DNA from: Fimbriimonadaceae bacterium
GTDB lineage: Bacteria; Armatimonadota; Fimbriimonadia; Fimbriimonadales; Fimbriimonadaceae
NCBI GenBank assembly: GCA_019638795.1
Contig: JAHBTB010000001.1
Span: 372,001-436,000, forward strand
Length of the DNA stretch: 64,000 nt
Reading direction: 5' to 3'
Below the pieces are notes generated by a model. The model saw only the letters and a program-made list of their open reading frames with translations. It was not told the origin of the DNA and did no database searches. The position numbers were made by a program, and so were the translations under genes. Below, piece by piece: positions 8,438-16,700 of this stretch; the first letter of the stretch is position 1, and the number at the start of each line of letters is the position of its first letter.

Positions 8438-8505
8438 CGGGCCTGATTATGGAGCCTGTCTGCCCTCGCACAACTACCGATCAGCCCAGATCGGCCCAAA
8501 CACCC

Positions 8506-9582
8506 TCAGACGCGCGCCACTGCTGTCCGCTTGCGCCCAGGCACCAGGCCGTTGACCCACGTCTGGACCGGGCCCTCGACGACAAACGAGACGATAAAGA
8601 GGACGGCGGCATAAGCCGGCAAGGCGACCGCCGCGGGGAGAAAATCGAGGTAGGCCGCGTGGACGACCAGGGGCATGTGAAGGACGTAGATGGCGTACGA
8701 CGCCGGAGCCAGCTTCGTGAAGGGTCTTAGGACACGGTCGAGGCCGGCCTTCCCCTTCGCCGACACCATGCTGGCGACCACCACGATGGCCAAGGCGCTG
8801 CCGAAGTGCCGGGCCTCAAGAAACGGATGGAACCCGAGCTTGATCGGTTGGCCCTGGCCCTTGGCGACGGCCGTCCAAACCAGGAACACCGCGCTCGAGG
8901 CCGCGAGCATCGCGACACCGGGCCACTGGCGGGCCAGACTCAGCCGCTCGCCCCGCCGGTTGGCCCGGGCGATCTCGACACCGGTCCACCAGATCGCGAA
9001 GTAGGCGAGAAACAGGCTGATCTGGTTGGGCACCACGACGTAGAGCGCGAGCCCCGCCGCGGCCAACGAATAGGCGACGACCCGTTGCTTCGCGTCGGGG
9101 ACGAAGCGGTAGATCGGGAAGAACAGCATGTAGAACCACCACTCGTAGGACAACGACCACAGGGCGCTGTTACCGCCGAGGGTGGCGAACCACACCCCAG
9201 GCTTGGCGGTCTTGAAGTCCTGGAGCATGAGGAGGTTCGCCCATAGCTCGCCGTTCTTTGGGGTCAGGAACAGGGTCAGGACAAGGGCAAGGACATAGAT
9301 CGGATAGATCCGCAAGAACCGTTTGCGAAAATATTCGCCAAAAGCGATCTTGGGCTTGTTCGCCACTGAGTAGTAAATGACAAACCCCGAAAGCAGGAAG
9401 AAGACCATGACGGCCTCCTGCCCGAACTGGAAAAGCGGGGCGAACTTTGTGTCGCGGAATCCAAACCGCTCCAAGAAGAGGTGGCCGATGAAGACATAGA
9501 CCGCCGCCAAGCCCCGCATGCCTTCCAGCAATTGGATCTTCGCGCTTCCCTTGGGCTTAGCCGCTTCGGACGGTTTGTCCAT
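8506..9582 (-). CDS. Acyltransferase-3 family membrane protein
   Basis: A 358-residue membrane protein of the AT3 (OafA/Exo-type) family, which O-acylates surface sugars or lipids. The signature is at the N-terminus: LEGMRGLAAVYVFIGHLF, containing the conserved catalytic-type His (about residue 34), followed by FFLLSGFVIYY, RKRFLRIYPIY and WSLSYEWWFY. About ten hydrophobic segments follow. It lies next to, but about 70 bases from, the wec operon and may modify its product. Two GC-rich hairpins occupy its upstream region. Confidence 0.88.
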   Translation of the reverse strand: MDKPSEAAKPKGSAKIQLLEGMRGLAAVYVFIGHLFLERFGFRDTKFAPLFQFGQEAVMVFFLLSGFVIYYSVANKPKIAFGEYFRKRFLRIYPIYVLALVLTLFLTPKNGELWANLLMLQDFKTAKPGVWFATLGGNSALWSLSYEWWFYMLFFPIYRFVPDAKQRVVAYSLAAAGLALYVVVPNQISLFLAYFAIWWTGVEIARANRRGERLSLARQWPGVAMLAASSAVFLVWTAVAKGQGQPIKLGFHPFLEARHFGSALAIVVVASMVSAKGKAGLDRVLRPFTKLAPASYAIYVLHMPLVVHAAYLDFLPAAVALPAYAAVLFIVSFVVEGPVQTWVNGLVPGRKRTAVARV

Positions 9583-9600
9583 TCCCCGTGATTCTTCCCG

Positions 9601-9622
9601 GTCCCGGCCTCAGGCCGGGGAC
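9601..9622. repeat. GC-rich hairpin in the leader of the acyltransferase gene
   Basis: GTCCCGGCCT (9601-9610) and AGGCCGGGGAC (9612-9622) form a near-perfect 10-bp inverted repeat with a one-base centre and one bulged G. It is 19 bases upstream of the acyltransferase start codon on the minus strand. It could be a leader hairpin; no T-tract follows. Confidence 0.55.
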
Positions 9623-9657
9623 TCCTGCAATTTTCGGTTCGACCTTGACACATAGTC

Positions 9658-9689
9658 AGCCCCCGGCCGACGATCGTCTGCCGGGGGCT
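9658..9689. repeat. 32-bp near-perfect palindrome
   Basis: AGCCCCCGGC (9658-9667) pairs perfectly with GCCGGGGGCT (9680-9689), and the central 10 bases GACGATCGTC are themselves a perfect palindrome. Only one pair in the 32-bp structure is mismatched. It lies 21 bases after the metalloprotease stop (minus strand). It may terminate that transcript, though neither side has a T-tract, or it may be a protein-binding site. Confidence 0.6.
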
Positions 9690-9709
9690 GGTCACTCATG
9701 GAGCCCGTC

Positions 9710-12277
9710 TCAGTGCTTTTTCCACCACGACGGTGCGCTGAAGAACTCGCACCCGTCCCCGTCCTGCGGGGCGACGAGATCGTCGATCCCAAGCCGGACG
9801 ACGTTTGTCGCCGGGGCGGGCGGGGGCTCGGGATGGTCGAACGCCGACTGGATGACCTGGTTCAGATCGTCCAAGTGGGCCCTCGTCACCGCGTCGGCGG
9901 CCCTCAGCGACGCCTTCTTGAGGAATTCCTGGGCAAGGTGCAGTTCGCCGCTCGCATAGGCCCGGATGTCCGAACTGGTCTGGGGCAGTTTGGCGATCAG
10001 GGCGGTGACATACGCCCTCTGCAGACTGCGCCGGTAGACGTCGACGCTCACCTTCGGGGCGAACAACTCGCGCCAAACGTTGCCGCGCACGTCGGCCATC
10101 AGCTGGCCGACGCTATAGGCGTTGGAGCCGTTGACCGCCTCGTTCTCCAGCATCCGCGCGAGACGCCCAGAGTTCAGGAGCGTGTTGACGCCTTGGCCTT
10201 GGAGGCTCTGGACGCCAGTCAGGACCGTCGACGGGCCCAGCTTCTGGGTGATCGAGGCGGGCAGGTACCAAGTCGGCGTCTCGAACACCGTGTCCATGAT
10301 CCATTTGGCCGCCCTTCGCTGTTGGTCCTTGGGCACATGGGTGTACTGCTCCTTGCCTCGTCCGCCCAGATAGTTGGTCTCCACGATGCCGCCGACAAGA
10401 GCGCCGACATGACCCACGTACTGACGGAGCTGGCCGCCGACCGCGCCGTACATGTCGCCCAAGACATCGTATTCCTCGCCGAGGCGGACGGTCGCAGGCT
10501 CCAGGTAACCCATCACGCGCTTGAGGTTGAGCACACCGAGCCGTGACGCCTCGACCGCGTCGTCGCCGAGGGCCTCGGAAAGGGCAGTGGGGTCATAGCC
10601 AGCGAAGCCGTTCCGTGCCCTGAGCATCGGCTCGTCCACCTGGCGGGCCGCCCACAGGTCCAGGGTCGCCTTCTCCATCCACGGGTTGGTGGCGAAGGGG
10701 ATCGGCGTGTAAGCCCACATGCAAGCGAACTTGTCGTAGATCGAGACTTGGGGGATCAGGGCCGCGCCGTCGCCAGGTTGGGCGACGTAGTTGAACCGGG
10801 CATAGTCCATGATGCTGGGGCACGTCCCGTTCTCTTTCGTCCACTTGGCGTCACGCAGGAGGCGGATCGGCACCGTCGACGACGACTTGCCGTTGTGGAC
10901 GAAGCCTAGGGTGTGGCCGACCTCGTGGGCGGCGACGAACTCCAAGCAACGTTCCATCACGTCGTCGGGCAACGGCAGGTTCTGGCTCCGAGGGTCGTTG
11001 GGCGACGCCTGGACGAAGTACCACTCGGTCTGGAGCTTGAGGATGTCGTGCCAGAAAATGATGTGGTTGGACATCACCTCGCCGCTCCGTGGGTCGACCG
11101 TGCTGGGGCCAAGCGCGTTGGCGATGGGGAGGGCGGCCCACCGGATCACGTTGGTGTTGGCGTCCTCGGCACTCCAGTTCGGGTCTTCCTCGGGTGTCGG
11201 GGCGTCTAGGCACTTGACCGCGTTGGTGAAGCCCGCCGCCTCAAAGGCGACGTTCCAGTCTTCGACGCCCCGGCGGATCGATTCGCGCCACTTCTTGGGT
11301 ATTTCCCGCCCCAGGTAGTAGATGATCGGCTGGACGGGGTCGGACATTTTCGCGTCGGGATCCTTCTTCTCCAGCCGGTGGCGGCTGACGAAGGAATACT
11401 CCTTGACCCCCAATTTGGAGATGCCAAAGTCTTGGAACCCGGTCGAGAAGAGGGGCACCCGCGAGTCGTAGAGCCGGCCCATCATCGGCTTTTCGGGCAA
11501 GAGGACAAGGCTGTGGCTGATGACCGCGCTGTTTGACGGGCCACCAGACACGGCCCCGAACCCGCCGCGTCGGCCGCCCGCCGCCTGGGCCGCGCCGACA
11601 TAGGTGGCGAAGACCTCGACGTTGACGTTCGACTTAAAGACGTTGACCTTGTCAAGGAACGTCCGGCTCGCGTCCATGCTGCCCCCGCCGAGGCTGCCGC
11701 GGGCGCTCAGCTCGGGCACGTCGGTCTTGTAGAGCCTGGTCACATCGACAAGGAGTCCGCCGTCTTTCGACTTGGCCTTGACATCAAGCGCCGCGATCAC
11801 CGGCATGACATTGCCCTGCCGCACCGCGACCTCGGCGTCGGCCCCTTCTCCCGTGGCGGTGACGGTGTAGTCGACGAGCCGGAGCAGGACCTTGTCGCCA
11901 CGCTGTTCAAAGCGGACGACCCGCTCACCCGCCGCAGAGCCGTTGTAGCCACCGTTGGGGCTCTCCTTGATGTTCGTCACCCACAGAAAGTCACGCCCCA
12001 AGAGCTTGGGCGGTATCTCAAACTGGAGGGTCTCGTCTTTGACGTAGGCATTGAGGACACCCGACTTCTTCTTGAAGTCCTTGACCGATGAATCAAAGTC
12101 GGCTGGCTTGGCCGGTTGCTGGGCCTGGTTGGGGCCGCCGGCCTGGCCCCCGGGCCCACGTTGGGCACGCTGCCCCTGGGCCTGTTGGAGTGCTGTGACA
12201 GCCGTTTCCAGGCTGGTGGCGACTCCAGTCCCCGGGACGACGGCTGCTGAGACAAGCAGGGTGGTGATGAATGACAT
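9710..12277 (-). CDS. Large exported zinc-dependent metalloprotease (DUF5117/DUF4953 type)
   Basis: An 855-residue exported protein of the large zinc-dependent protease group found in Bacteroidetes, Planctomycetes and relatives. The start MSFITTLLVSAAVV at 12277 gives a signal peptide; a Gln/Gly/Pro-rich linker follows. The catalytic centre is AAHEVGHTLGFVHN, a full HExxHxxGxxH metzincin motif, followed by CPSIMDYARFNYV as the Met-turn. Upstream blocks such as IIYYLGREIPKKWRESIRRG and DWNVAFEAAGF match the same family. Substrate is unknown. It is divergent from lpdA. Confidence 0.85.
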   Translation of the reverse strand: MSFITTLLVSAAVVPGTGVATSLETAVTALQQAQGQRAQRGPGGQAGGPNQAQQPAKPADFDSSVKDFKKKSGVLNAYVKDETLQFEIPPKLLGRDFLWVTNIKESPNGGYNGSAAGERVVRFEQRGDKVLLRLVDYTVTATGEGADAEVAVRQGNVMPVIAALDVKAKSKDGGLLVDVTRLYKTDVPELSARGSLGGGSMDASRTFLDKVNVFKSNVNVEVFATYVGAAQAAGGRRGGFGAVSGGPSNSAVISHSLVLLPEKPMMGRLYDSRVPLFSTGFQDFGISKLGVKEYSFVSRHRLEKKDPDAKMSDPVQPIIYYLGREIPKKWRESIRRGVEDWNVAFEAAGFTNAVKCLDAPTPEEDPNWSAEDANTNVIRWAALPIANALGPSTVDPRSGEVMSNHIIFWHDILKLQTEWYFVQASPNDPRSQNLPLPDDVMERCLEFVAAHEVGHTLGFVHNGKSSSTVPIRLLRDAKWTKENGTCPSIMDYARFNYVAQPGDGAALIPQVSIYDKFACMWAYTPIPFATNPWMEKATLDLWAARQVDEPMLRARNGFAGYDPTALSEALGDDAVEASRLGVLNLKRVMGYLEPATVRLGEEYDVLGDMYGAVGGQLRQYVGHVGALVGGIVETNYLGGRGKEQYTHVPKDQQRRAAKWIMDTVFETPTWYLPASITQKLGPSTVLTGVQSLQGQGVNTLLNSGRLARMLENEAVNGSNAYSVGQLMADVRGNVWRELFAPKVSVDVYRRSLQRAYVTALIAKLPQTSSDIRAYASGELHLAQEFLKKASLRAADAVTRAHLDDLNQVIQSAFDHPEPPPAPATNVVRLGIDDLVAPQDGDGCEFFSAPSWWKKH

Positions 12278-12386
12278 AGAGTGTAGGTCTCCCTCAGTTC
12301 CACGGGCGTCGAAGCATGCCCGGTTCGTCAATCTTGACCGACTACGGGACTTTCTCGCCCGTTTTGACCGCAGAATCTGTCCGTCC

Positions 12387-12414
12387 TTGGACCGCCGGAC
12401 GCCACAGGTATCCT
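12387..12414 (+). promoter_or_regulatory. Candidate sigma-70-type promoter of lpdA
   Basis: TTGGAC (12387-12392), a 16-base spacer and TATCCT (12409-12414) give a plausible -35/-10 pair. Transcription would start near 12421, leaving a leader of about 43 bases that contains AAGGA before ATG 12464. The divergent interval 12278-12463 also contains three TTGACC/TTGGAC-like elements; nothing else is recognised there. Confidence 0.5.
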
Positions 12415-12463
12415 GACCGAAGCGTCAAGACCCTTGGCTGACGCTTTGCACAAGGAACCATCT

Positions 12464-13915
12464 ATGGCCGCGCCCCAGACCCTCGAAAAGCCGCTTTCCA
12501 ACGACAATTTCGACGCTGATGTCGTCGTCATTGGGGCCGGGCCCGGCGGTTATGTCACGGCGATCCGGTGCGCCCAGCTTGGGGCGCGGGTCACCTGCAT
12601 CGAGAAGGAGTACCTCGGTGGCACCTGCCTCAACTGGGGGTGTATCCCGAGCAAGGCGATGATCGCCAGTGTCGAGCGGATGCACGACGTCAACCACGCC
12701 GGCGACTTCGGCGTCAACCTTCCCAAGGGCGACGTCACGATGGACTTCGAGAAGATGATGGCCCGCAAGGAGAAGATCGTCCAGACCCAGCGCGGAGGGG
12801 TCGGCTATCTCTTCAAGAAGAACAAGGTCACCCACGTCGAGGGCTTCGCCAAGTTCCTCGACCAGCACACTGTGGAGGTCGAGAAGGACGGCAAGAAGAC
12901 CAAGGTCCGGGGGAAGAACTTCATCCTCGCCATGGGCTCGTCGGTCATCTACCTGCCGATCAACGGCCTCAAGGGCGGGCGCGACGAGGGCGTCTGGACC
13001 AGTGACGACGCCGTCACCGCCCCGTTTGTGCCGAAGCGGATGCTCGTCGTCGGCGGGGGTGCCGTCGGCGTCGAGTTCAGCTACGTATTCAATGGACTTG
13101 GCACCAAGGTCACCCTCGTCGAGATGCTCCCCAACCTCATCCCGATGATGGACGAAGAGCTGGGCAAGGAACTCGGCAAGCTTTTGGCCCGGCAGGGCGT
13201 CGACGTCCGCACCGGGGCGATGACCGAAAAGGTCGAGAAAACCAAGAACGGGTGGAAGTGCACGGTCAACCAGTCCGGCAAGGTCGAAGAGATCGAGGTG
13301 GACGTCATCTTGCTCGGCGTCGGCCGCAAGGCGAACACCGACGGGATGAACCTGGAAAAGGTCGGCGTCAAGCTGCACAAGCGCGGGGTCGAGGTCGTCG
13401 ACGACACCTTGAAGACCCACGCCCCCAACGTCTGGGCGATCGGCGACGTGACCGGCCGGATCCAACTCGCCCACACCGCCATGTACGAGGGACAGGTCGT
13501 CGCCGCCAACATCGTGCAGGGCAAGAGCGAGAAGGCCGACTACAAGGCGGTGCCCAACTGCGTCTACACCGTGCCCGAGGTGGCGGGGGTCGGGTTGACC
13601 GAGTCGGAGGCGATCGGCAAAGGATACGAGGTGAAGATCGGCAAGGCCCAGTTCCGCCCGTTCGGCAAGCCGATGGCGACGGGCCACCAAGACGGCTTCG
13701 TCAAGGTCGTCATCGACAAGAAGTACGGCGAAGTGCTCGGCCTGCACATGATCGGCGCCCACGTGACCGACATGGTCCACGAGGGGGTCGTCGCCCTCAA
13801 CCTCGAAGCCACTCTTGAGTCCATGGTGACCAGCATCCATGCCCACCCGACGATGTCGGAGGCGATCCTCGAGGCCTTTGAGGACGCCCATGGGCTGGCG
13901 ATCCACAAGGCGTAA
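12464..13915 (+). CDS. lpdA: Dihydrolipoamide dehydrogenase (E3)
   Basis: FAD-dependent E3 component that reoxidises dihydrolipoyl groups of 2-oxo acid dehydrogenase or glycine cleavage complexes with NAD+. The 483-residue protein has the FAD-binding VVVIGAGPGGYVTAI, the redox disulfide GGTCLNWGCIPSKA (C55 and C60), the NAD-binding VVGGGAVGVEFSYVF, the second FAD motif WAIGDVTGRIQLAH, and the C-terminal HAHPTMSEAILEA that supplies the active-site His-Glu pair. ATG 12464 with AAGGA upstream is chosen over an in-frame ATG at 12434. A lone E2 gene is at 55040-56314. Confidence 0.95.
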   Translation: MAAPQTLEKPLSNDNFDADVVVIGAGPGGYVTAIRCAQLGARVTCIEKEYLGGTCLNWGCIPSKAMIASVERMHDVNHAGDFGVNLPKGDVTMDFEKMMARKEKIVQTQRGGVGYLFKKNKVTHVEGFAKFLDQHTVEVEKDGKKTKVRGKNFILAMGSSVIYLPINGLKGGRDEGVWTSDDAVTAPFVPKRMLVVGGGAVGVEFSYVFNGLGTKVTLVEMLPNLIPMMDEELGKELGKLLARQGVDVRTGAMTEKVEKTKNGWKCTVNQSGKVEEIEVDVILLGVGRKANTDGMNLEKVGVKLHKRGVEVVDDTLKTHAPNVWAIGDVTGRIQLAHTAMYEGQVVAANIVQGKSEKADYKAVPNCVYTVPEVAGVGLTESEAIGKGYEVKIGKAQFRPFGKPMATGHQDGFVKVVIDKKYGEVLGLHMIGAHVTDMVHEGVVALNLEATLESMVTSIHAHPTMSEAILEAFEDAHGLAIHKA

Positions 13916-13978
13916 GTCCCGGGCCGCTTGGCCCTGGACCGAGGTTGAGTTAAGGTACAAGGCACTTAGGTTCCCTTG

Positions 13979-14701
13979 ATGCAGAGCGACACGCGCCTTG
14001 TGCTCATGCCCGGTCTTGGTGCCGACCACCGTCTGTTCGTCGAGCAGACCCGCCGGTTTCCGGACGCTCACACGTGCGAGTGGATCACTCCGCATCCGGA
14101 CGAAAACTTGCGGACCTATGCGGCCCGGTGGGCTGCCACGCAGGATTGGGAAAAGCCGACACTTTTGGTCGGCTTTGCTTTTGGCGCGATGGTCGCCCTT
14201 GAGGCCTTGGAACACTGCCCGCAGGCCCGTGCCTCGGCCCGTGGCGTCGTCATCATCTCCGGTTGCCGGAGCGGCGCGGCCGTCTCCGAGGCGTTCCGCC
14301 GCCAAGTGGCCATGTCGCGGATGGTCCCCCACGCGATCCTCCGCCAGGGGCTCCTTTGCTTTGCCGAGCGGTTCTCTGAACGAGACGACTTGGCCGACGG
14401 CCATCGCCGCCTCCTCAAGGACATGGCCACCGAGATTGACATCGACCTGTTCCGCTGGTCGACGGCGGCCTGCGCCGAGTGGGACTACCGTGGGCCTGTC
14501 GAACTGAGCAAAGAGGTACCGGTGTTCCAAATCCACGGCGAGCGCGACCAAGTTGTCCCGCTCGTGCCGGGCGACCCCGACACCGTTTTGCCCAATGCCG
14601 GCCACCTGATCCAATTCACCCACGCAGGCGAGGTGAACGCCTACATCGCCCGATGCGCGAAGCAGGTCGGTGCGCGGGTCGCCGTGAAGTCGGTCGTCTG
14701 A
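13979..14701 (+). CDS. Alpha/beta hydrolase-fold protein lacking the nucleophile serine
   Basis: A 240-residue alpha/beta-hydrolase-fold protein. The N-terminal LMPGLGADHRLF is an oxyanion-hole region, and Asp190 in HGERDQVVPL and His209 in NAGHLIQF are in the positions of the acid and base. The nucleophile elbow, normally GxSxG, reads GFAFGA, with Ala67 (GCT) in place of Ser. The protein is therefore probably catalytically dead or uses another chemistry; a TCT-to-GCT change is one base. TAGGTT lies 6 bases before ATG 13979. The in-frame TTG just before is a less likely start. Confidence 0.8.
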   Translation: MQSDTRLVLMPGLGADHRLFVEQTRRFPDAHTCEWITPHPDENLRTYAARWAATQDWEKPTLLVGFAFGAMVALEALEHCPQARASARGVVIISGCRSGAAVSEAFRRQVAMSRMVPHAILRQGLLCFAERFSERDDLADGHRRLLKDMATEIDIDLFRWSTAACAEWDYRGPVELSKEVPVFQIHGERDQVVPLVPGDPDTVLPNAGHLIQFTHAGEVNAYIARCAKQVGARVAVKSVV

Positions 14702-14706
14702 CCGCT

Positions 14707-15300
14707 CTATCGTTCCGTCAGTTCGCGGCCATAGCCGTCGTACTTCACACCGCCGCCCATGATGTAGAGGCCGTCAATGAACGACCATATCCAGCCGACG
14801 CCACAGAACACGGCGGTCATCAGTTGCAAGGCGCCGTGGGCCGAGTACCCCAAATAAAACCGGCCGAAACCTGGCAGGATGTTCAGCAGACCGGCGACCA
14901 TGCGCTTCTTGTCGCTCTTGGGAACGTTGAAGGGCGTCAGCTGCACGGGAGGGACGCCGGGGCCGAATCCCCACAGGCCTTGGACGGGATCGACGACCGG
15001 CGGCTGGTAGCCAGAGTTGACCGGGGCCGTCGGCGCCTGGGGCGGCAGGGTCTGGCCGAACACGGGCGGAGTGAGGTGCGTCTGGGGGGGCAGTTGGGGA
15101 GCCAACTGCGGGAGGAACTGCTGCAACTCCGCCGTTGTCTGCGCCATCTGCCACGCGGACATCCCCGCCTTCCAGACGTAGGTGTCGCGGTCGATGACCC
15201 CGTCCCGGCACAACTCACCCATTTGGTCAAGCGTCAAGGGACCGAGCTGGCCGTAGTGGCCAACGTAAAACCATTCTGCAGTCTCTGGTGTGCTGCCCAT
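14707..15300 (-). CDS. GYF_2 plus TM2 domain membrane protein
   Basis: A 197-residue protein with three parts. Residues 8-65 form a GYF_2 domain (EWFYVGHYGQLGPLTLDQM, then DRDTYVWKAGMSAWQ). Residues 66-125 are a Pro/Gln-rich linker. Residues 130-190 are a TM2 domain of two membrane helices with polar loop (KKRMVAGLLNILPGFGRFYL, then IWSFIDGLYIMGGGV). GYF_2 domains are thought to bind proline-rich peptides, and TM2 proteins sit in the membrane; the cellular role is unknown. GGAAGG precedes ATG. It converges on the hydrolase gene with a 5-base gap. Confidence 0.85.
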   Translation of the reverse strand: MGSTPETAEWFYVGHYGQLGPLTLDQMGELCRDGVIDRDTYVWKAGMSAWQMAQTTAELQQFLPQLAPQLPPQTHLTPPVFGQTLPPQAPTAPVNSGYQPPVVDPVQGLWGFGPGVPPVQLTPFNVPKSDKKRMVAGLLNILPGFGRFYLGYSAHGALQLMTAVFCGVGWIWSFIDGLYIMGGGVKYDGYGRELTER

Positions 15301-15380
15301 GCCTTCCAAATCCTGCCGGGGTCTTAAGATTCTAAACGGTAGCGCCCGCCCAAGGATGCAGGGACCCAGCGAATTCCACC

Positions 15381-16700
15381 CTATTCCACCCGCACAAGAG
15401 CGTCTCGGGCATGTCCCGGGAACCCTTCGGCGTTGGCCAGGGCCGTGATCGTGGGGGCCAGCTTGTGGATGTCTTCGCTGGTCAGCATGGTCACGGACTG
15501 GACCTTGAGAAAATCGAGCACGTTCACGGGGGACCCGAACCGGGCCGCCCCCGACGTCGGCAAGGTGTGGGAGGGGCCGCTGCAGTAGTCGCCCGCGCTC
15601 TGAGGCGTGTTCGGGCCGACTAGGACACAACCGCAATTGACGACCTGCTGGGCCACCGACCCCGCGTTGGCGACCATCAACGTGCAATGCTCGGGGGCGA
15701 ACCGGTTGATGATCTCCACCGCCTCGGACTCCGTGGCCGCGACCACCGCGCAAGACCGCTCCGAGAGCGACCGTCTCAGCACGTCTTGCCGAGGTGAGTC
15801 GGCGACCAGGGCCTCGACCTGATTGGTGACGGCGTCGAGCGTCGTCCGGTCTCGGGCCACCAAGAGCCCGACGTTGTCGGGCGCGTGCTCCAGCTGGCAC
15901 AGCAGGCTCGCCGCCGCCCACCTAGGGTCGGCGCTGGCGTCGGCGTACACCGCCACTTCGCTTGGGCCGGCATATCCGTCCAAGCCGACCGTCCCCCACA
16001 CCTGACGCTTCGCCTCGTTGACGTAGGCGTTGCCCGGCCCCACGACCTTGTCGACGCGGGTCATCCCCTCGATTCCGAAGGCCATCGCCGCCACCGCGCT
16101 GGCGCCTCCCGCTTTGAGGACCAGGTCGACGTCCAGTTCCCGGCACGCCACAAGCACTTCCGGGCAGACTGTGCCGTCCTTCCGGACCGGCGTCGCGACG
16201 ACGACGAACGGGACGCCGGCGACCTGCGCCGGCACGACGTTCATGACGACCGAACTGGGATATGAGGCCAAGCCCCCGGGGACGTAGACCCCGACCCGGG
16301 CGAGGGGGAGATACCTCTGGCCCTCGAAACCGGTGTCATCGGCGTCGGTCGCGTCAGTACGCCAACCCCAGCCCGGTTCAAGCTCGTCCATGTCCTCGGT
16401 GAGCACTTGCAACTGCAGTTCATGGAAGTCCTGCACGCGCTGGATTGCGGTTTTGATCGCAAAGTGGACTTCCGGGTCTACCGTGGCTTCCGCGAGTTCC
16501 TCGTCGGTGACATAGAGGCTCTTGATGTCGGGTGAGTCGAACGCCACTGCCGACGACAGCACCGCCTCGGCTCCCCGCGAGCGCACGTCGGCGACGATCG
16601 CCGCCACCGTCGCGACCAGGCCGGGGTCAAATGAGGGCGACCGGTCGAGGAACCGCACCATCTCCGGATGGCCGTACTCGACGACGGGGAGAAGGCTCAC
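15381..16700 (-). CDS. hisD: Histidinol dehydrogenase
   Basis: Catalyses the last two oxidations of histidine biosynthesis, L-histidinol to L-histidine, using NAD+ and zinc. The protein has 439 residues. Motifs are VGVYVPGGLASYPSSVVMNV, VVGPGNAYVNEAKRQV, LDGYAGPSEVAVYAD, QLEHAPD (Gln/His zinc region), NRFAPEHCTL (catalytic Glu-His) and GPNTPQSAGDYCSGPSHTLP. GTG 16700 overlaps the gltX TGA as GTGA, so translation is coupled. A longer upstream frame lies inside gltX and is rejected. No other his genes are in the window. Confidence 0.95.
   Translation of the reverse strand: MSLLPVVEYGHPEMVRFLDRSPSFDPGLVATVAAIVADVRSRGAEAVLSSAVAFDSPDIKSLYVTDEELAEATVDPEVHFAIKTAIQRVQDFHELQLQVLTEDMDELEPGWGWRTDATDADDTGFEGQRYLPLARVGVYVPGGLASYPSSVVMNVVPAQVAGVPFVVVATPVRKDGTVCPEVLVACRELDVDLVLKAGGASAVAAMAFGIEGMTRVDKVVGPGNAYVNEAKRQVWGTVGLDGYAGPSEVAVYADASADPRWAAASLLCQLEHAPDNVGLLVARDRTTLDAVTNQVEALVADSPRQDVLRRSLSERSCAVVAATESEAVEIINRFAPEHCTLMVANAGSVAQQVVNCGCVLVGPNTPQSAGDYCSGPSHTLPTSGAARFGSPVNVLDFLKVQSVTMLTSEDIHKLAPTITALANAEGFPGHARDALVRVE

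Noticed and set aside
13919-13938. Hairpin GGGCC/GGCCC just after lpdA as a terminator
   Set aside because: Five-base stem with no T-tract; insufficient evidence.
12425-14623. Long open frame on the minus strand (732 codons) opposite lpdA and the hydrolase
   Set aside because: It is the antisense shadow of real genes with clear motifs on the plus strand; translation gives low-complexity, His/Asp/Val-rich sequence with no family.
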